From positions 3,286,001 through 3,350,000 of the forward strand of contig CP170457.1 of NCBI GenBank assembly GCA_047947135.1: a stretch of 64,000 bases of DNA, read 5' to 3'. The notes below the pieces were generated by a model. The model saw nothing but the letters and a program-made list of their open reading frames with translations, was not told the origin of the DNA and did not search any database. The DNA comes from Planctobacterium sp047947135. GTDB lineage: Bacteria > Pseudomonadota > Gammaproteobacteria > Enterobacterales > Alteromonadaceae. Both the position numbers and the translations under genes were made by a program. Below are positions 14,969 through 23,625 of the stretch, one piece after another. Every line of letters starts with the position of its first letter. The first letter of the stretch is position 1.

Positions 14969-16264
14969 TCAGCTAGCAACTATTACCTCTTTTCCACCCA
15001 TGTAAGGACGCAATGCCTCCGGGATGACAACACTTCCGTCTGCCTGTTGATAGTTTTCTAATATGGCAACCAATGTGCGTCCAACTGCCAGACCTGAGCC
15101 GTTAAGCGTATGGATAAGCTCAGGCTTTTTGTTATCTGGTGAACGAAAACGCGCCTGCATTCTTCTTGCCTGGAAATCCAGCATATTAGAGCAGCTGGAA
15201 ATTTCACGGTAAGTATTTTGCGCTGGCAACCATACTTCCAAATCATAGGTTTTGCACGCAGAAAATCCCATATCGCCGGTGCACAGCAGCATCTTACGAT
15301 AAGGTAAGTTTAATAACTGCAGGACTTTCTCAGCATGTCCCGTTAGCTCTTCCAGTGCCTGAAATGAATCTTCTGGCTTCACTAACTGTACCAGTTCTAC
15401 TTTATCAAACTGATGTTGACGTATCAGGCCTCGCGTATCGCGGCCATAACTCCCGGCTTCACTGCGAAAGCAAGGTGTATGCGCGGTCATTTTTACCGGT
15501 AATTCTTTGGCATCGTAGATCACATCACGAGCAACATTGGTTAACGGCACTTCAGCGGTTGGAATAAGCGCCATACCGACCCCCTCTTCCGTTGCTGGAC
15601 CGGTGTGAAACAAGTCTTCACCAAATTTCGGTAATTGCCCTGTGCCATAAAGAGAATCGGCGTTGACAAGGTATGGCACGTAACATTCCTGATAGCCATG
15701 CTCGTCTGCATGCAAGTTCAGCATAAACTGCGCAATTGCTCTATGCATCCTGGCAATATCACCATTCATTAATATAAAGCGTGAGCCGCTTAATTTGGTC
15801 GCTGTTTCAAAATCCAGTCCTTTATCAAGTCCGGTCGCGACATCCACATGATCTTTAACTTCAAAGTCGAATTCACGGGGTGTGCCCCACTTCAGCACTT
15901 CGAGATTTTCTGCTTCATCTTTCCCTACAGGCACCGAATCATCCGGGATATTTGGGACTGCTTCGCTGATATGCTTAATTTCTTCCAGCAACTCTGCTAG
16001 CTCAGCTTTTGCAGCGTCCAGCTGCTCACCTAATTCACCAACATGCGCCAATAATGGTTGAATATCTTCCCCAGCAGCTTTAGCTTTGCCGATAGACTTG
16101 GAGCGGACGTTACGTTCATTTTGCAACTCTTGCGTTTTTATTTGCAGTGATTTGCGTTTTTCTTCCAATTGCGATAATTGCGCCACATCCAGCGTAAATC
16201 CTCTGGTCGCCAACTTATCAGCAGTGGTTTGCACGTCCGTTCTTAAGTATTTTGCATCCAACAT
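14969..16264 (-). CDS. serS: Seryl-tRNA synthetase
   Basis: Charges tRNA-Ser with serine (and Sec tRNA where present). The 431-residue length is typical. The N-terminal ~100 residues form the long antiparallel coiled-coil arm that grips the tRNA variable arm (EEKRKSLQIKTQELQNERN...). The class II catalytic domain follows, with motif 2 (HTPCFRSEAGSYGRDTRGLIRQHQF) and motif 3 (LNGSGLAVGRTLVAILENYQ). It begins 11 bases after the crcB stop and ends the rightward-to-left run ftsK-lolA-rarA-crcB-serS. Confidence 0.98.
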   Translation of the reverse strand: MLDAKYLRTDVQTTADKLATRGFTLDVAQLSQLEEKRKSLQIKTQELQNERNVRSKSIGKAKAAGEDIQPLLAHVGELGEQLDAAKAELAELLEEIKHISEAVPNIPDDSVPVGKDEAENLEVLKWGTPREFDFEVKDHVDVATGLDKGLDFETATKLSGSRFILMNGDIARMHRAIAQFMLNLHADEHGYQECYVPYLVNADSLYGTGQLPKFGEDLFHTGPATEEGVGMALIPTAEVPLTNVARDVIYDAKELPVKMTAHTPCFRSEAGSYGRDTRGLIRQHQFDKVELVQLVKPEDSFQALEELTGHAEKVLQLLNLPYRKMLLCTGDMGFSACKTYDLEVWLPAQNTYREISSCSNMLDFQARRMQARFRSPDNKKPELIHTLNGSGLAVGRTLVAILENYQQADGSVVIPEALRPYMGGKEVIVAS

Positions 16265-16275
16265 ATTGGTGTCTT

Positions 16276-16656
16276 TTAACCCTTTACCAAATTAAGCCCT
16301 ACCCAGGCAGCAGCCAGACAGAGCGTCATATTTAAAAAAATGTTTGCGAGGCCTTTCCACGTTTGTCCTTGTTGGAGCAATAAAAGGCTATCAAGAGAGA
16401 AGGTGGAAAAGGTCGTAAATGCGCCCAGAAAACCAATGATAACCAGTGTTCGCCAGGGAATTATTTCAACCTGCCCCTGCTCCACTAAGGCGTAAACCAG
16501 CCCCAACAAAAATGACCCTGAAATATTGACCAGCAGTGTACCAAAAGGAAAACCTTTGCCAAGCCATTGCAGCATTATTTGTGAGATAAAAAATCGCAAC
16601 GAAGCCCCGGCAGCACCACCAATTGCGATCATGCTATAAGTTGCCCAACTAGTCAT
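16276..16656 (-). CDS. crcB: Fluoride channel CrcB/Fluc
   Basis: A small dual-topology fluoride exporter of the inner membrane. Its 126 residues form four hydrophobic helices. The family motifs are present: GGAAGASLRFFIS at the start, FGTLLVNISGSFLLG in helix two (conserved Asn) and GFLGAFTTFSTFS in helix three (conserved Phe and Thr/Ser for fluoride). It overlaps the rarA stop by eight bases. There is no visible fluoride riboswitch in front, as expected inside an operon. Confidence 0.95.
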   Translation of the reverse strand: MTSWATYSMIAIGGAAGASLRFFISQIMLQWLGKGFPFGTLLVNISGSFLLGLVYALVEQGQVEIIPWRTLVIIGFLGAFTTFSTFSLDSLLLLQQGQTWKGLANIFLNMTLCLAAAWVGLNLVKG

Positions 16657-17944
16657 AACGTTTGTTCTGACTCCCGTGATTCAATTCATCCAGGAAACGC
16701 AGTTTTTCTTTTATTTTGATCTCTAAGCCCCGCTCAACCGGAGCATACAATTTCTGGTCTTTAATCTCTTCAGGGAAGTAGGCTTCGCCTGCGGCAAACG
16801 CATAAGGTTCGTTATGGGCATAGCGATAACTATCACCGTGCCCTAAAGACTTCGCGACGCTGGTGGGGGCATTACGTAAATGCAATGGTACATCTAAATC
16901 ACTGGTGTCTTTCGCCAGCTGACGCGCCGCAGAAAATGCTTTGTACAATGCATTACTTTTCGGCGCACAGGCACAATAAACCGCTGCTTGGGCAATGGCT
17001 CTTTCCCCTTCTGCAGGCCCAACACGATGAAAGATATCCCAGGCGTTCATGGTTATTTGCAAAGCCCGGGGATCGGCATTGCCAATGTCTTCGGAAGCAA
17101 TAGCCAGTAACCGTCTCGCCACATAAAGCGGTTCTGCTCCTGCTTCTATCATCCGGCAATACCAATACAAAGCAGCATCAGGAGCGGATCCACGTACTGA
17201 TTTGTGAAAGGCAGAGATTAAGTCGTAGAAGTGGTCGCCCTGTTTATCAAATTGCACCACTCGCCCTTCGATGGCCTCCGCAATATGATGTTTTTCGATT
17301 AGCCCATCCGTTGTCAGTGACATCGCTAATTCTAAGCAGTTTAATGAACGTCGGGCATCACCTGAGCTGTACTCTATGAGCAATGTTCTGGCGTCTTCGT
17401 TGATACTGACAAGTTTATCTGTAACACTCGCATTCACTTTATCGAGTGTTTGACTAAGTAATACCCTGATATGCTCGGCACTGAGTTTATGCAATGTATA
17501 TAACCTGACTCTGGATAGCAGAGCCCGGTTTAATTCGAAACCTGGGTTCTCAGTTGTCGCTCCGATAAAGGTGATAGTGCCATCTTCAATGTGTGGAAGA
17601 AACGCATCCTGCTGCGCTTTGTTAAAACGATGAACCTCATCGACAAACAAAATAGTACGTTGTGCAAACTGATCTCGATTGGCTTTTGCTTGTGCAACGG
17701 CCTCCCTAATATCTTTTACACCTGAGGTGACTGCTGACAATCGGACTAAGTGGGCATCATTATGAGACGCAACCATTTCAGCAAGAGTGGTCTTGCCCGT
17801 CCCCGGGGGTCCCCAAAAGATCATAGAATGCAATTTTTGTGCGGATATTGCTTCGTACAGTGGCTTGCCGGGCTGCAAGATGTGCTCTTGCCCGACGTAC
17901 TCTTCTATTGTAGCGGGCCGCATTCTGGCCGCCAAAGGTGTCAT
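16649..17944 (-). CDS. rarA: Replication-associated recombination protein A (RarA/MgsA)
   Basis: An AAA+ ATPase of the clamp-loader clade acting at stalled replication forks. Walker A is GPPGTGKTT (residues 45-53), Walker B is FVDEVHRFNKAQQD, sensor 1 is GATTENPGFELN, and an Arg finger region follows. The C-terminal tetramerisation domain (RMIEAGAEPLYVARRLL...) is complete. The 431-residue length is normal. It lies between lolA and crcB, as is usual, with 12 bases to lolA. Confidence 0.97.
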   Translation of the reverse strand: MTPLAARMRPATIEEYVGQEHILQPGKPLYEAISAQKLHSMIFWGPPGTGKTTLAEMVASHNDAHLVRLSAVTSGVKDIREAVAQAKANRDQFAQRTILFVDEVHRFNKAQQDAFLPHIEDGTITFIGATTENPGFELNRALLSRVRLYTLHKLSAEHIRVLLSQTLDKVNASVTDKLVSINEDARTLLIEYSSGDARRSLNCLELAMSLTTDGLIEKHHIAEAIEGRVVQFDKQGDHFYDLISAFHKSVRGSAPDAALYWYCRMIEAGAEPLYVARRLLAIASEDIGNADPRALQITMNAWDIFHRVGPAEGERAIAQAAVYCACAPKSNALYKAFSAARQLAKDTSDLDVPLHLRNAPTSVAKSLGHGDSYRYAHNEPYAFAAGEAYFPEEIKDQKLYAPVERGLEIKIKEKLRFLDELNHGSQNKRYD

Positions 17945-17956
17945 AGTCAGCCTATC

Positions 17957-18607
17957 CTAAGGAGTCGTGGAATTGCGCTGGTCATCCAAATCGAAACCTT
18001 CTGGCAATGAAAACACAAACAAGTCAGGGGATAACTGTACATTACTTAACGGAGAGTTAAATTGCAGGCGGTTGGTTTGTTCCATACGGTCCAGGATACG
18101 GATTTCGGCAAGCTGCCCTTCATTGAATAGCACACGCATCTCTATCACGTCGGATTGCTCTGATTTTGCAGATAACTGAAATTGCTGATTTTTGACTGAA
18201 GTGACAGTGTAGTCTGCCCATTGCGTTGCCGTTACATCTGCCAGTAGCATAATCGGGTGATTTGCGGCCGCTTGATTCTGGTCCATTGCGATGACTTGTT
18301 CAGCAAATGGGTCGGCATACCAGACCGTTTCACCGTCAGCTATCAATGTTAATTCATTTGGCGGTAAACTCTGCCAATGCAACAAATTAGGGCGCTGTAA
18401 AAATAATTTCCCTTCGGCGCTTTGCAATTCTTCACCCAAGGCATCCGTAACCGTCTGTCGGAACTCAGCACTAAATGAAGTAAAATTCGCAAGCAGACTT
18501 TTTAGTTGCTGCTCGGCTTCCGCCATCTGTGGTTCCGGTTGCTTTTCTGCATTGCTTGTGAACACTGCAAAAATGCAACAACACAGTAGTAATCGTATAT
18601 TTTTCAA
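17957..18607 (-). CDS. lolA: Outer-membrane lipoprotein carrier protein LolA
   Basis: A periplasmic chaperone that carries lipoproteins from LolCDE to LolB. Start choice: TTG at 18607 lies eight bases after an AAAGGA formed at the end of ftsK, and gives a clean signal peptide (MKNIRLLLCCCIFAVFTSNA). Longer starts run into ftsK and lack a signal sequence. The mature part has the LolA beta-barrel features FSAEFRQTV, EGKLFLQRPNLLHWQ and DGETVWYADPFAEQV. Length 216. It overlaps nothing; ftsK ends five bases before it. A TTG start may keep expression low. The signal sequence contains three adjacent cysteines. Confidence 0.93.
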   Translation of the reverse strand: MKNIRLLLCCCIFAVFTSNAEKQPEPQMAEAEQQLKSLLANFTSFSAEFRQTVTDALGEELQSAEGKLFLQRPNLLHWQSLPPNELTLIADGETVWYADPFAEQVIAMDQNQAAANHPIMLLADVTATQWADYTVTSVKNQQFQLSAKSEQSDVIEMRVLFNEGQLAEIRILDRMEQTNRLQFNSPLSNVQLSPDLFVFSLPEGFDLDDQRNSTTP

Positions 18608-18611
18608 TTTG

Positions 18612-21029
18612 TTAGTCCTTTGGAGGTGGCTGGGCGAGAACGTCGCGATTGCCATTATGCCCCGGAGAAGAAACCACACCGTTTTGTTCCATTTGTTCAA
18701 CTAAACGTGCGGCTCGGTTATAACCAATGCGAAATTTGCGTTGTACGCCGGACACTGACGCTCGTCTTGTTTCCGTGACAAATGCTACCGCTTCATCATA
18801 AAACGCGTCGTATTCCTGGCCTTCCCCGTCGGTCGGCAGTTCGCCAGGTAGCACCACATCAGATGTGGCCTCGCCATTCAGAATTTCATCGATATATTCA
18901 GGTTCGCCTCGTAATTTCCAATCGGCTACAACGGCATGGACCTCATGATCATCCACAAATGCACCATGAACACGTGTTGGCACACCTGAGCCAGGTGGCA
19001 AGTAGAGCATGTCCCCCATACCAAGGAGAGCTTCCGCCCCTTGTTGATCCAGTATGGTGCGCGAATCTATTTTGGATGACACCTGAAACGCAATTCGAGT
19101 GGGAATGTTAGCTTTTATCAGACCTGTAATAACATCAACTGATGGACGTTGTGTCGCCAGAATCAGATGAATGCCGGCCGCCCTCGCCTTTTGGGCAATG
19201 CGTGCTATCAACTCTTCAACTTTTTTGCCAACAATCATCATCATGTCGGCGAACTCATCCACGACAACAACAATGGACGGTAATTTTTCCAGTTTGGGCG
19301 GTTCAGTTTCCATACTGTGCTCTGACTGCCACAAGGGATCAAGAATGGGCATCCCCTCTTCTTCCGCTTTTTTAACTTTGGCGTTGTAGCCTTTAAGGTT
19401 ACGTACACCAATGGCCGACATCAATCTGTAGCGTCGTTCCATCTCACCAACACACCAACGCAAGGCATTCGCCGCCTCTTTCATATCCGTGACCACCTCG
19501 GCTAACAGGTGCGGAATGCCCTCATACACGGATAATTCGAGCATTTTAGGGTCAATCATGATGAAACGCACATCTTCAGGGGTCGATTTGTATAACAGGC
19601 TAAGGATCATGACATTCACCCCAACTGACTTACCTGAACCTGTTGTTCCGGCCACTAATAAGTGTGGCATTTTAGCTAGATCGACAACCACAGGATTACC
19701 TGAAATATCAGCCCCTAAGACCATCGTTAGATGACTTTGCGCACCCTGAAATTTATTGCAGCCAATGACTTCACTTAAGAATACGGTCTCACGATGTTTA
19801 TTAGGCAGCTCCAGACCGATCACCGATTTTCCTGGAATAACTTCAACCACTCGCACTGACATCGCCGACATTGCACGTGCCAAATCTTTTGATAAACCAG
19901 AGATTTTACTTACTTTTACGCCTGGAGCTAAATCCAGCTCGAACCGGGTTATGACGGGGCCGGGATAAACACCAACAACTTTCGCCTCGACATTAAAGTC
20001 TGCCAGTTTATCTTCTACCAACCGAGCTAATTGATTCAGCTCATCCTCTGAAATAGGATTTTCTTTTTTATTGGGTCTATCCAGTAAATCAAAAAACGGT
20101 ACCTCGCCTTCCAATTGCGCGTTCTGCTTAAAGGGCCTAACCGCCTTTGCACCCGGTACCGATTGACTTACCGCCGGCGCAGCATCTGGCTTTGCATCTT
20201 TTTCGGAAACAACTTCGACCGTCACAGGTGCTGTTTTGAATTTCGTTTTGGGTTGTTCGTAATCCTCAGTGACGACATCATCATTATTAGATGCTGAAAC
20301 ATGCTCTTCATCATCCATCTCGGGGCGCATACTGGTAATTTCAATATTACGGCTTGTCTTCTTTTCGGTTGACGTAGATTGCCCTATGCCCAATCTGGGC
20401 AAACTTGGATAACTTTCAAAACCGATAAGTTTCGGCACTTCTTTGGTCTTTTTGAATGAAAAGATCGCGGCGAATCCAAGCCCATCAATAATGCTAAACC
20501 ATGAAATACCCGTTACCAAAGTAAAGCCTGTACAGGCAAAACATAGTAACAACAGGTTGGTACCCACAGAACTAAAGTAAGGCAACAGAGCACTGCTAAT
20601 GGCATCCCCCACCATACCGCCACTGGTGACCGTTGTCATATCGTCAACATTGAGGCTTAACAAGCCACCAATGCCTATCAACATAAGCAGTGAGCCGATA
20701 AGTCGCAATCCAATAGTGAGATAATCGAACTGTAATATTGATTTGCTGGTTTGAAATATGAACCAGCCAATAAGCGCGATAGCGAAAGGGAAAACGTACG
20801 CGAGATAACCAAAAGACCATAGCATAATATCAGCGACAAATGCTCCAACCGGACCCGCGGCATTCTGCACATTGGCACTGAACCCTGTCTGACTCCAACC
20901 CGGATCAGCAGAATGAAAAGTTGCCACTGAAATAAACAGGAACAACGCAAATACAGTCGTCAGGATAAGGCCAACTTCCAGTATCCTTTGTATACCGCTT
21001 AAGCGTGCCATATCCTCAATTTCTTCCAT
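18612..21029 (-). CDS. ftsK: DNA translocase FtsK
   Basis: A septal motor that clears chromosome dimers and activates XerCD recombination. Four to five N-terminal membrane helices lie between residues ~17 and 180. A short acidic/proline-rich linker (~220-330) follows, then the RecA-like motor with Walker A GTTGSGKS near 460 and Walker B VVVVDEFAD near 590. The C-terminal gamma winged helix (DEAVAFVTETRRASVSGVQRKFRIGYNRAARLV region) reads KOPS sites. The 805-residue length is short beside E. coli (1329) because the linker is short; this is normal for many gammaproteobacteria. The 337 bases upstream separate it from lrp. Confidence 0.97.
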   Translation of the reverse strand: MEEIEDMARLSGIQRILEVGLILTTVFALFLFISVATFHSADPGWSQTGFSANVQNAAGPVGAFVADIMLWSFGYLAYVFPFAIALIGWFIFQTSKSILQFDYLTIGLRLIGSLLMLIGIGGLLSLNVDDMTTVTSGGMVGDAISSALLPYFSSVGTNLLLLCFACTGFTLVTGISWFSIIDGLGFAAIFSFKKTKEVPKLIGFESYPSLPRLGIGQSTSTEKKTSRNIEITSMRPEMDDEEHVSASNNDDVVTEDYEQPKTKFKTAPVTVEVVSEKDAKPDAAPAVSQSVPGAKAVRPFKQNAQLEGEVPFFDLLDRPNKKENPISEDELNQLARLVEDKLADFNVEAKVVGVYPGPVITRFELDLAPGVKVSKISGLSKDLARAMSAMSVRVVEVIPGKSVIGLELPNKHRETVFLSEVIGCNKFQGAQSHLTMVLGADISGNPVVVDLAKMPHLLVAGTTGSGKSVGVNVMILSLLYKSTPEDVRFIMIDPKMLELSVYEGIPHLLAEVVTDMKEAANALRWCVGEMERRYRLMSAIGVRNLKGYNAKVKKAEEEGMPILDPLWQSEHSMETEPPKLEKLPSIVVVVDEFADMMMIVGKKVEELIARIAQKARAAGIHLILATQRPSVDVITGLIKANIPTRIAFQVSSKIDSRTILDQQGAEALLGMGDMLYLPPGSGVPTRVHGAFVDDHEVHAVVADWKLRGEPEYIDEILNGEATSDVVLPGELPTDGEGQEYDAFYDEAVAFVTETRRASVSGVQRKFRIGYNRAARLVEQMEQNGVVSSPGHNGNRDVLAQPPPKD

Positions 21030-21366
21030 CTATATACATCTTAATGGTCATTATTATTATATTTTGGCTTTATTAGCCTTAACAGAGCCTGTATATCGTT
21101 GCCGATTATCTTTAGTACTGGTCAAAGCTTCCTGAAGCTACAAGACAATGACTATCCAAAAGATAATGACTACACAATAGATAATGCCCACCCAAAGATA
21201 ACGACGGGCAACTTGTGCTCAGCGTATTCTTACAGGTTCTATTGCATTTAGTTCTGCTATTTCACCTATGCAATATTCCGCAGCAATAATAAACAGGTCC
21301 AAGCGCTTCCCCCTCATTTAACAATAAACGCCTCGTTGTTGTCTATGAATGGTTATCCCTGCATGT
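21030..21366. other. ftsK-lrp spacer with a degenerate tandem repeat
   Basis: No gene supported. Between about 21144 and 21213 four units of 17-18 bases recur, beginning GACAATGACTATCC, GATAATGACTACAC, GATAATGCCCACCC and GATAACGACGGGC. They look like a decayed tandem repeat. The ftsK promoter should lie near 21040-21110, where the sequence is AT-rich, but none is certain. Confidence 0.4.
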
Positions 21367-21852
21367 TTATCTGGCGTTTATTTTAACATAAGAAGAATGT
21401 TTTACTTCTTCCATCACAACATAAGTTCTCGACTCGCTCACACCTGGTAAACGCAGCAAAATATCTCCCAGCAGTTTACGATAACTGGACATATCCGCAA
21501 CTCGGGTCTTCAACAGGTAATCAAAATTTCCTGAGACCAGATGGCATTCCTGAATATCTTCCAATTTGCGCACTGCAGCAGAAAACTCTTCAAATATATC
21601 CACTGAGGTTTTAACCAGTGTAATTTCAACAAATACCAACATGGCAGCACCGAGCTTTTCTGGCGCTAAGCGGGCTTCGTATCCGGAAATATATCCCTGG
21701 GTTTCCAATCGACGCACCCGTTCCAGACATGGTGTGGGGCTTAATCCAACACGACGCGACAACTCCACGTTGGATAACCTGCCATCATGTTGCAACTCAT
21801 TGAGAATACGTCTATCAATGCGATCGAGCTCTTTTGGCGTTTTTACAAGCAT
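21367..21852 (-). CDS. lrp: Lrp/AsnC family regulator
   Basis: A leucine-responsive-type regulator of 161 residues. The N-terminal winged helix (DRIDRRILNELQHDGRLSNVELSRRVGLSPTPCLERVRRLE) is followed by the RAM ligand-binding domain (LVFVEITLVKTSVDIFEEFSAAV... LLKTRVADMSSYRKLLGDILLRLPGV). It lies divergent from ald across a 123-base AT-rich spacer, the classic arrangement in which the regulator controls ald. It could be the global Lrp (same length class) or a local AldR-like regulator; the window does not decide. Confidence 0.93.
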   Translation of the reverse strand: MLVKTPKELDRIDRRILNELQHDGRLSNVELSRRVGLSPTPCLERVRRLETQGYISGYEARLAPEKLGAAMLVFVEITLVKTSVDIFEEFSAAVRKLEDIQECHLVSGNFDYLLKTRVADMSSYRKLLGDILLRLPGVSESRTYVVMEEVKHSSYVKINAR

Positions 21853-21860
21853 ATATTATT

Positions 21861-21900
21861 TTGCATTAATGTCACTTTTTAGCATTATATATTGCATTAA
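21861..21900. promoter_or_regulatory. Candidate Lrp boxes between lrp and ald
   Basis: Two exact copies of TTGCATTAA occur at 21861-21869 and 21892-21900, spaced 31 bases apart (about three helical turns). A part copy AGCATTATA lies between them at 21881-21889. This is the sort of repeated, AT-rich site that Lrp proteins wrap around. Inferred from position and periodicity. Confidence 0.45.
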
Positions 21901-21975
21901 CACTAATTACAGTGATTTATTCTGGCTATTTTTACCTATACTTGTGGTTTATATTAATTTCAGGAATGTCAGAAA

Positions 21976-23109
21976 ATGTTAATAGGTGTACCAAAAGAAA
22001 TTAAAAACCATGAGTACCGCGTCGGTCTAACTCCGGCGGCAGTTAAAGAATTTGTTGCTCATGGACATCAGGTGGTTGTTGAAAAAGACGCTGGCTCTGC
22101 CATTGGCTTTACCGATGACCAATATGTTGCTTCTGGTGCAGATATTTACGATACACCGGAAAAGATATTTGAAAAGGCTGAGATGATCGTCAAAGTAAAA
22201 GAACCTCAGCCTAACGAATGTAGAATGCTGTCAGCAGGGCAAACACTATACACTTACCTGCATCTTGCACCCGATCCAACCCAAACAGAACTTTTAGTCG
22301 CCTCAGGTGCAACCTGTATTGCTTATGAAACCGTAACGGATAATAAGAACGCTTTACCCCTTTTGGCACCAATGAGTGAGGTTGCCGGACGTATGTCGGT
22401 TCAGGCTGGCGCCCACTTCTTAGAAAAAGCACAAGGTGGTAGTGGTACACTCCTAGGTGGTGTACCGGGCGTCGCCCCAGGCAAAGTAGTTGTCATCGGT
22501 GGTGGTGTTGTTGGTACAAATGCAGCAAAAATGGCATTGGGAATGGGGGCAGATGTAACTATTCTGGATCGCTCTTTGCCACGTCTAAGAGATTTAGATG
22601 ATATTTTTAATGGCCACGTTAAAACAGTATTCTCGACTGTTGATGCAATTGAATATTATTCCTCCAAAGCTGACTTGGTTGTTGGCGCAGTACTAATACC
22701 CGGTGCGGCAGCGCCTAAGTTGTTGACACGCGAACATATCAAAGCAATGAAAGAAGGTTCTGTAGTTGTGGATGTCGCCATCGATCAGGGTGGATGTTTT
22801 GAAACGTCAAAAGCCACAACCCATCAGGATCCGGTCTACGTCGTTGATGGTGTTGTTCACTATTGTGTTGCCAATATGCCAGGCGGTGTTGCCAGAACAT
22901 CTACTATGGCACTAAATAACGCAACCTTGCCTTTTGGTATCGCATTGGCGAATAAAGGTCCCAAACAGGCAATGTTGAGTGATCCGCACCTGTTGAATGG
23001 TCTGAATGTGCACAAGGGCAAAGTGACCTACAAAGCGGTTACCGATGCCTTAGGTGAAAAACTGGGATTGGAATTCGTTGAAGCCAGTGAAGCATTGAAA
23101 AACTTTTAA
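21976..23109 (+). CDS. ald: Alanine dehydrogenase
   Basis: A NAD-dependent enzyme interconverting alanine with pyruvate and ammonia, allowing growth on alanine or recycling of NADH. The 377 residues carry the family's N-terminal MLIGVPKEIKNHEYRVGLTPAAV, the substrate-contact YLHLAPDPTQTE (His96 region), MSEVAGRMSVQAGA, and the Rossmann motif VVIGGGVVGTNAAKMALGMGA with an acidic ILD at the end of strand 2. AGGA lies about ten bases before the ATG. A terminator follows. Expression is expected to respond to the divergent lrp product. Confidence 0.97.
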   Translation: MLIGVPKEIKNHEYRVGLTPAAVKEFVAHGHQVVVEKDAGSAIGFTDDQYVASGADIYDTPEKIFEKAEMIVKVKEPQPNECRMLSAGQTLYTYLHLAPDPTQTELLVASGATCIAYETVTDNKNALPLLAPMSEVAGRMSVQAGAHFLEKAQGGSGTLLGGVPGVAPGKVVVIGGGVVGTNAAKMALGMGADVTILDRSLPRLRDLDDIFNGHVKTVFSTVDAIEYYSSKADLVVGAVLIPGAAAPKLLTREHIKAMKEGSVVVDVAIDQGGCFETSKATTHQDPVYVVDGVVHYCVANMPGGVARTSTMALNNATLPFGIALANKGPKQAMLSDPHLLNGLNVHKGKVTYKAVTDALGEKLGLEFVEASEALKNF

Positions 23110-23143
23110 GTTAATTTTTGATGTTACTAAAATTAATACAACT

Positions 23144-23173
23144 AAAAAGCCTCGATTAATCGGGGCTTTTTTA
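23144..23173 (+). terminator. Terminator between ald and the EF-hand gene
   Basis: AAAAAGCCTCGATTAATCGGGGCTTTTTT: the near-perfect stem GCCTCGAT/ATCGGGGC is followed by six T. The A run on the left makes it usable from both strands, serving both convergent genes. Confidence 0.9.
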
Positions 23174-23203
23174 TATGGACTGAGTTTTGTAAAGTGAAAA
23201 CGA

Positions 23204-23452
23204 CTAGTATTCCCACCAATTATTTTGCCACCACGACAAAAACTCATCAAAGTCGATACTACCGTCGCTATTTTCGTCGATTATGCCGAAGCCTTCGGTT
23301 GCTTGTTCTTCCGTCGCTTTCGGCGACAAAATTTTAAGAAGCTCCCAAAATTCTCCGAGATCAATTTCACCGTTTTTATCATTATCAAAAAAGTCGAACT
23401 CTTTTTTGATTTCAGCAACTTTTTCAGACGTTAACGTATTGTTTTGTGACAT
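23204..23452 (-). CDS. Small EF-hand calcium-binding protein
   Basis: An 82-residue soluble protein with two canonical EF-hand loops: DNDKNGEIDLGE (residues ~23-34) and DENSDGSIDFDE (~59-70). Each has acidic residues at positions 1, 3, 5 and 12 and Gly at 6. It has no signal peptide, so it is likely cytoplasmic, and its C-terminus is tryptophan-rich (SWWQNNWWEY). Such calmodulin-like pairs are scattered in marine bacteria and have no settled role. AAGAG lies seven bases before the ATG. It converges on ald. Confidence 0.9.
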   Translation of the reverse strand: MSQNNTLTSEKVAEIKKEFDFFDNDKNGEIDLGEFWELLKILSPKATEEQATEGFGIIDENSDGSIDFDEFLSWWQNNWWEY

Positions 23453-23625
23453 GCTTTTGCTCTTATTTTCTCTATTGCGCTACATGATAAAAGCGAGCGC
23501 CTCACTTGTCTATGGTGAGAGCAACGCTCTGACAAATAAAGAAGTATGATTTTTAACCATTTATGCTAAACATTTTACGCATTTTAGGTTACCTTATACA
23601 TAAGTAGGACTACTTATCAGCCGCC

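Noticed and set aside
18608..18700. Longer ATG start for lolA
   Set aside because: It overlaps the ftsK 3' end and gives no proper signal peptide.
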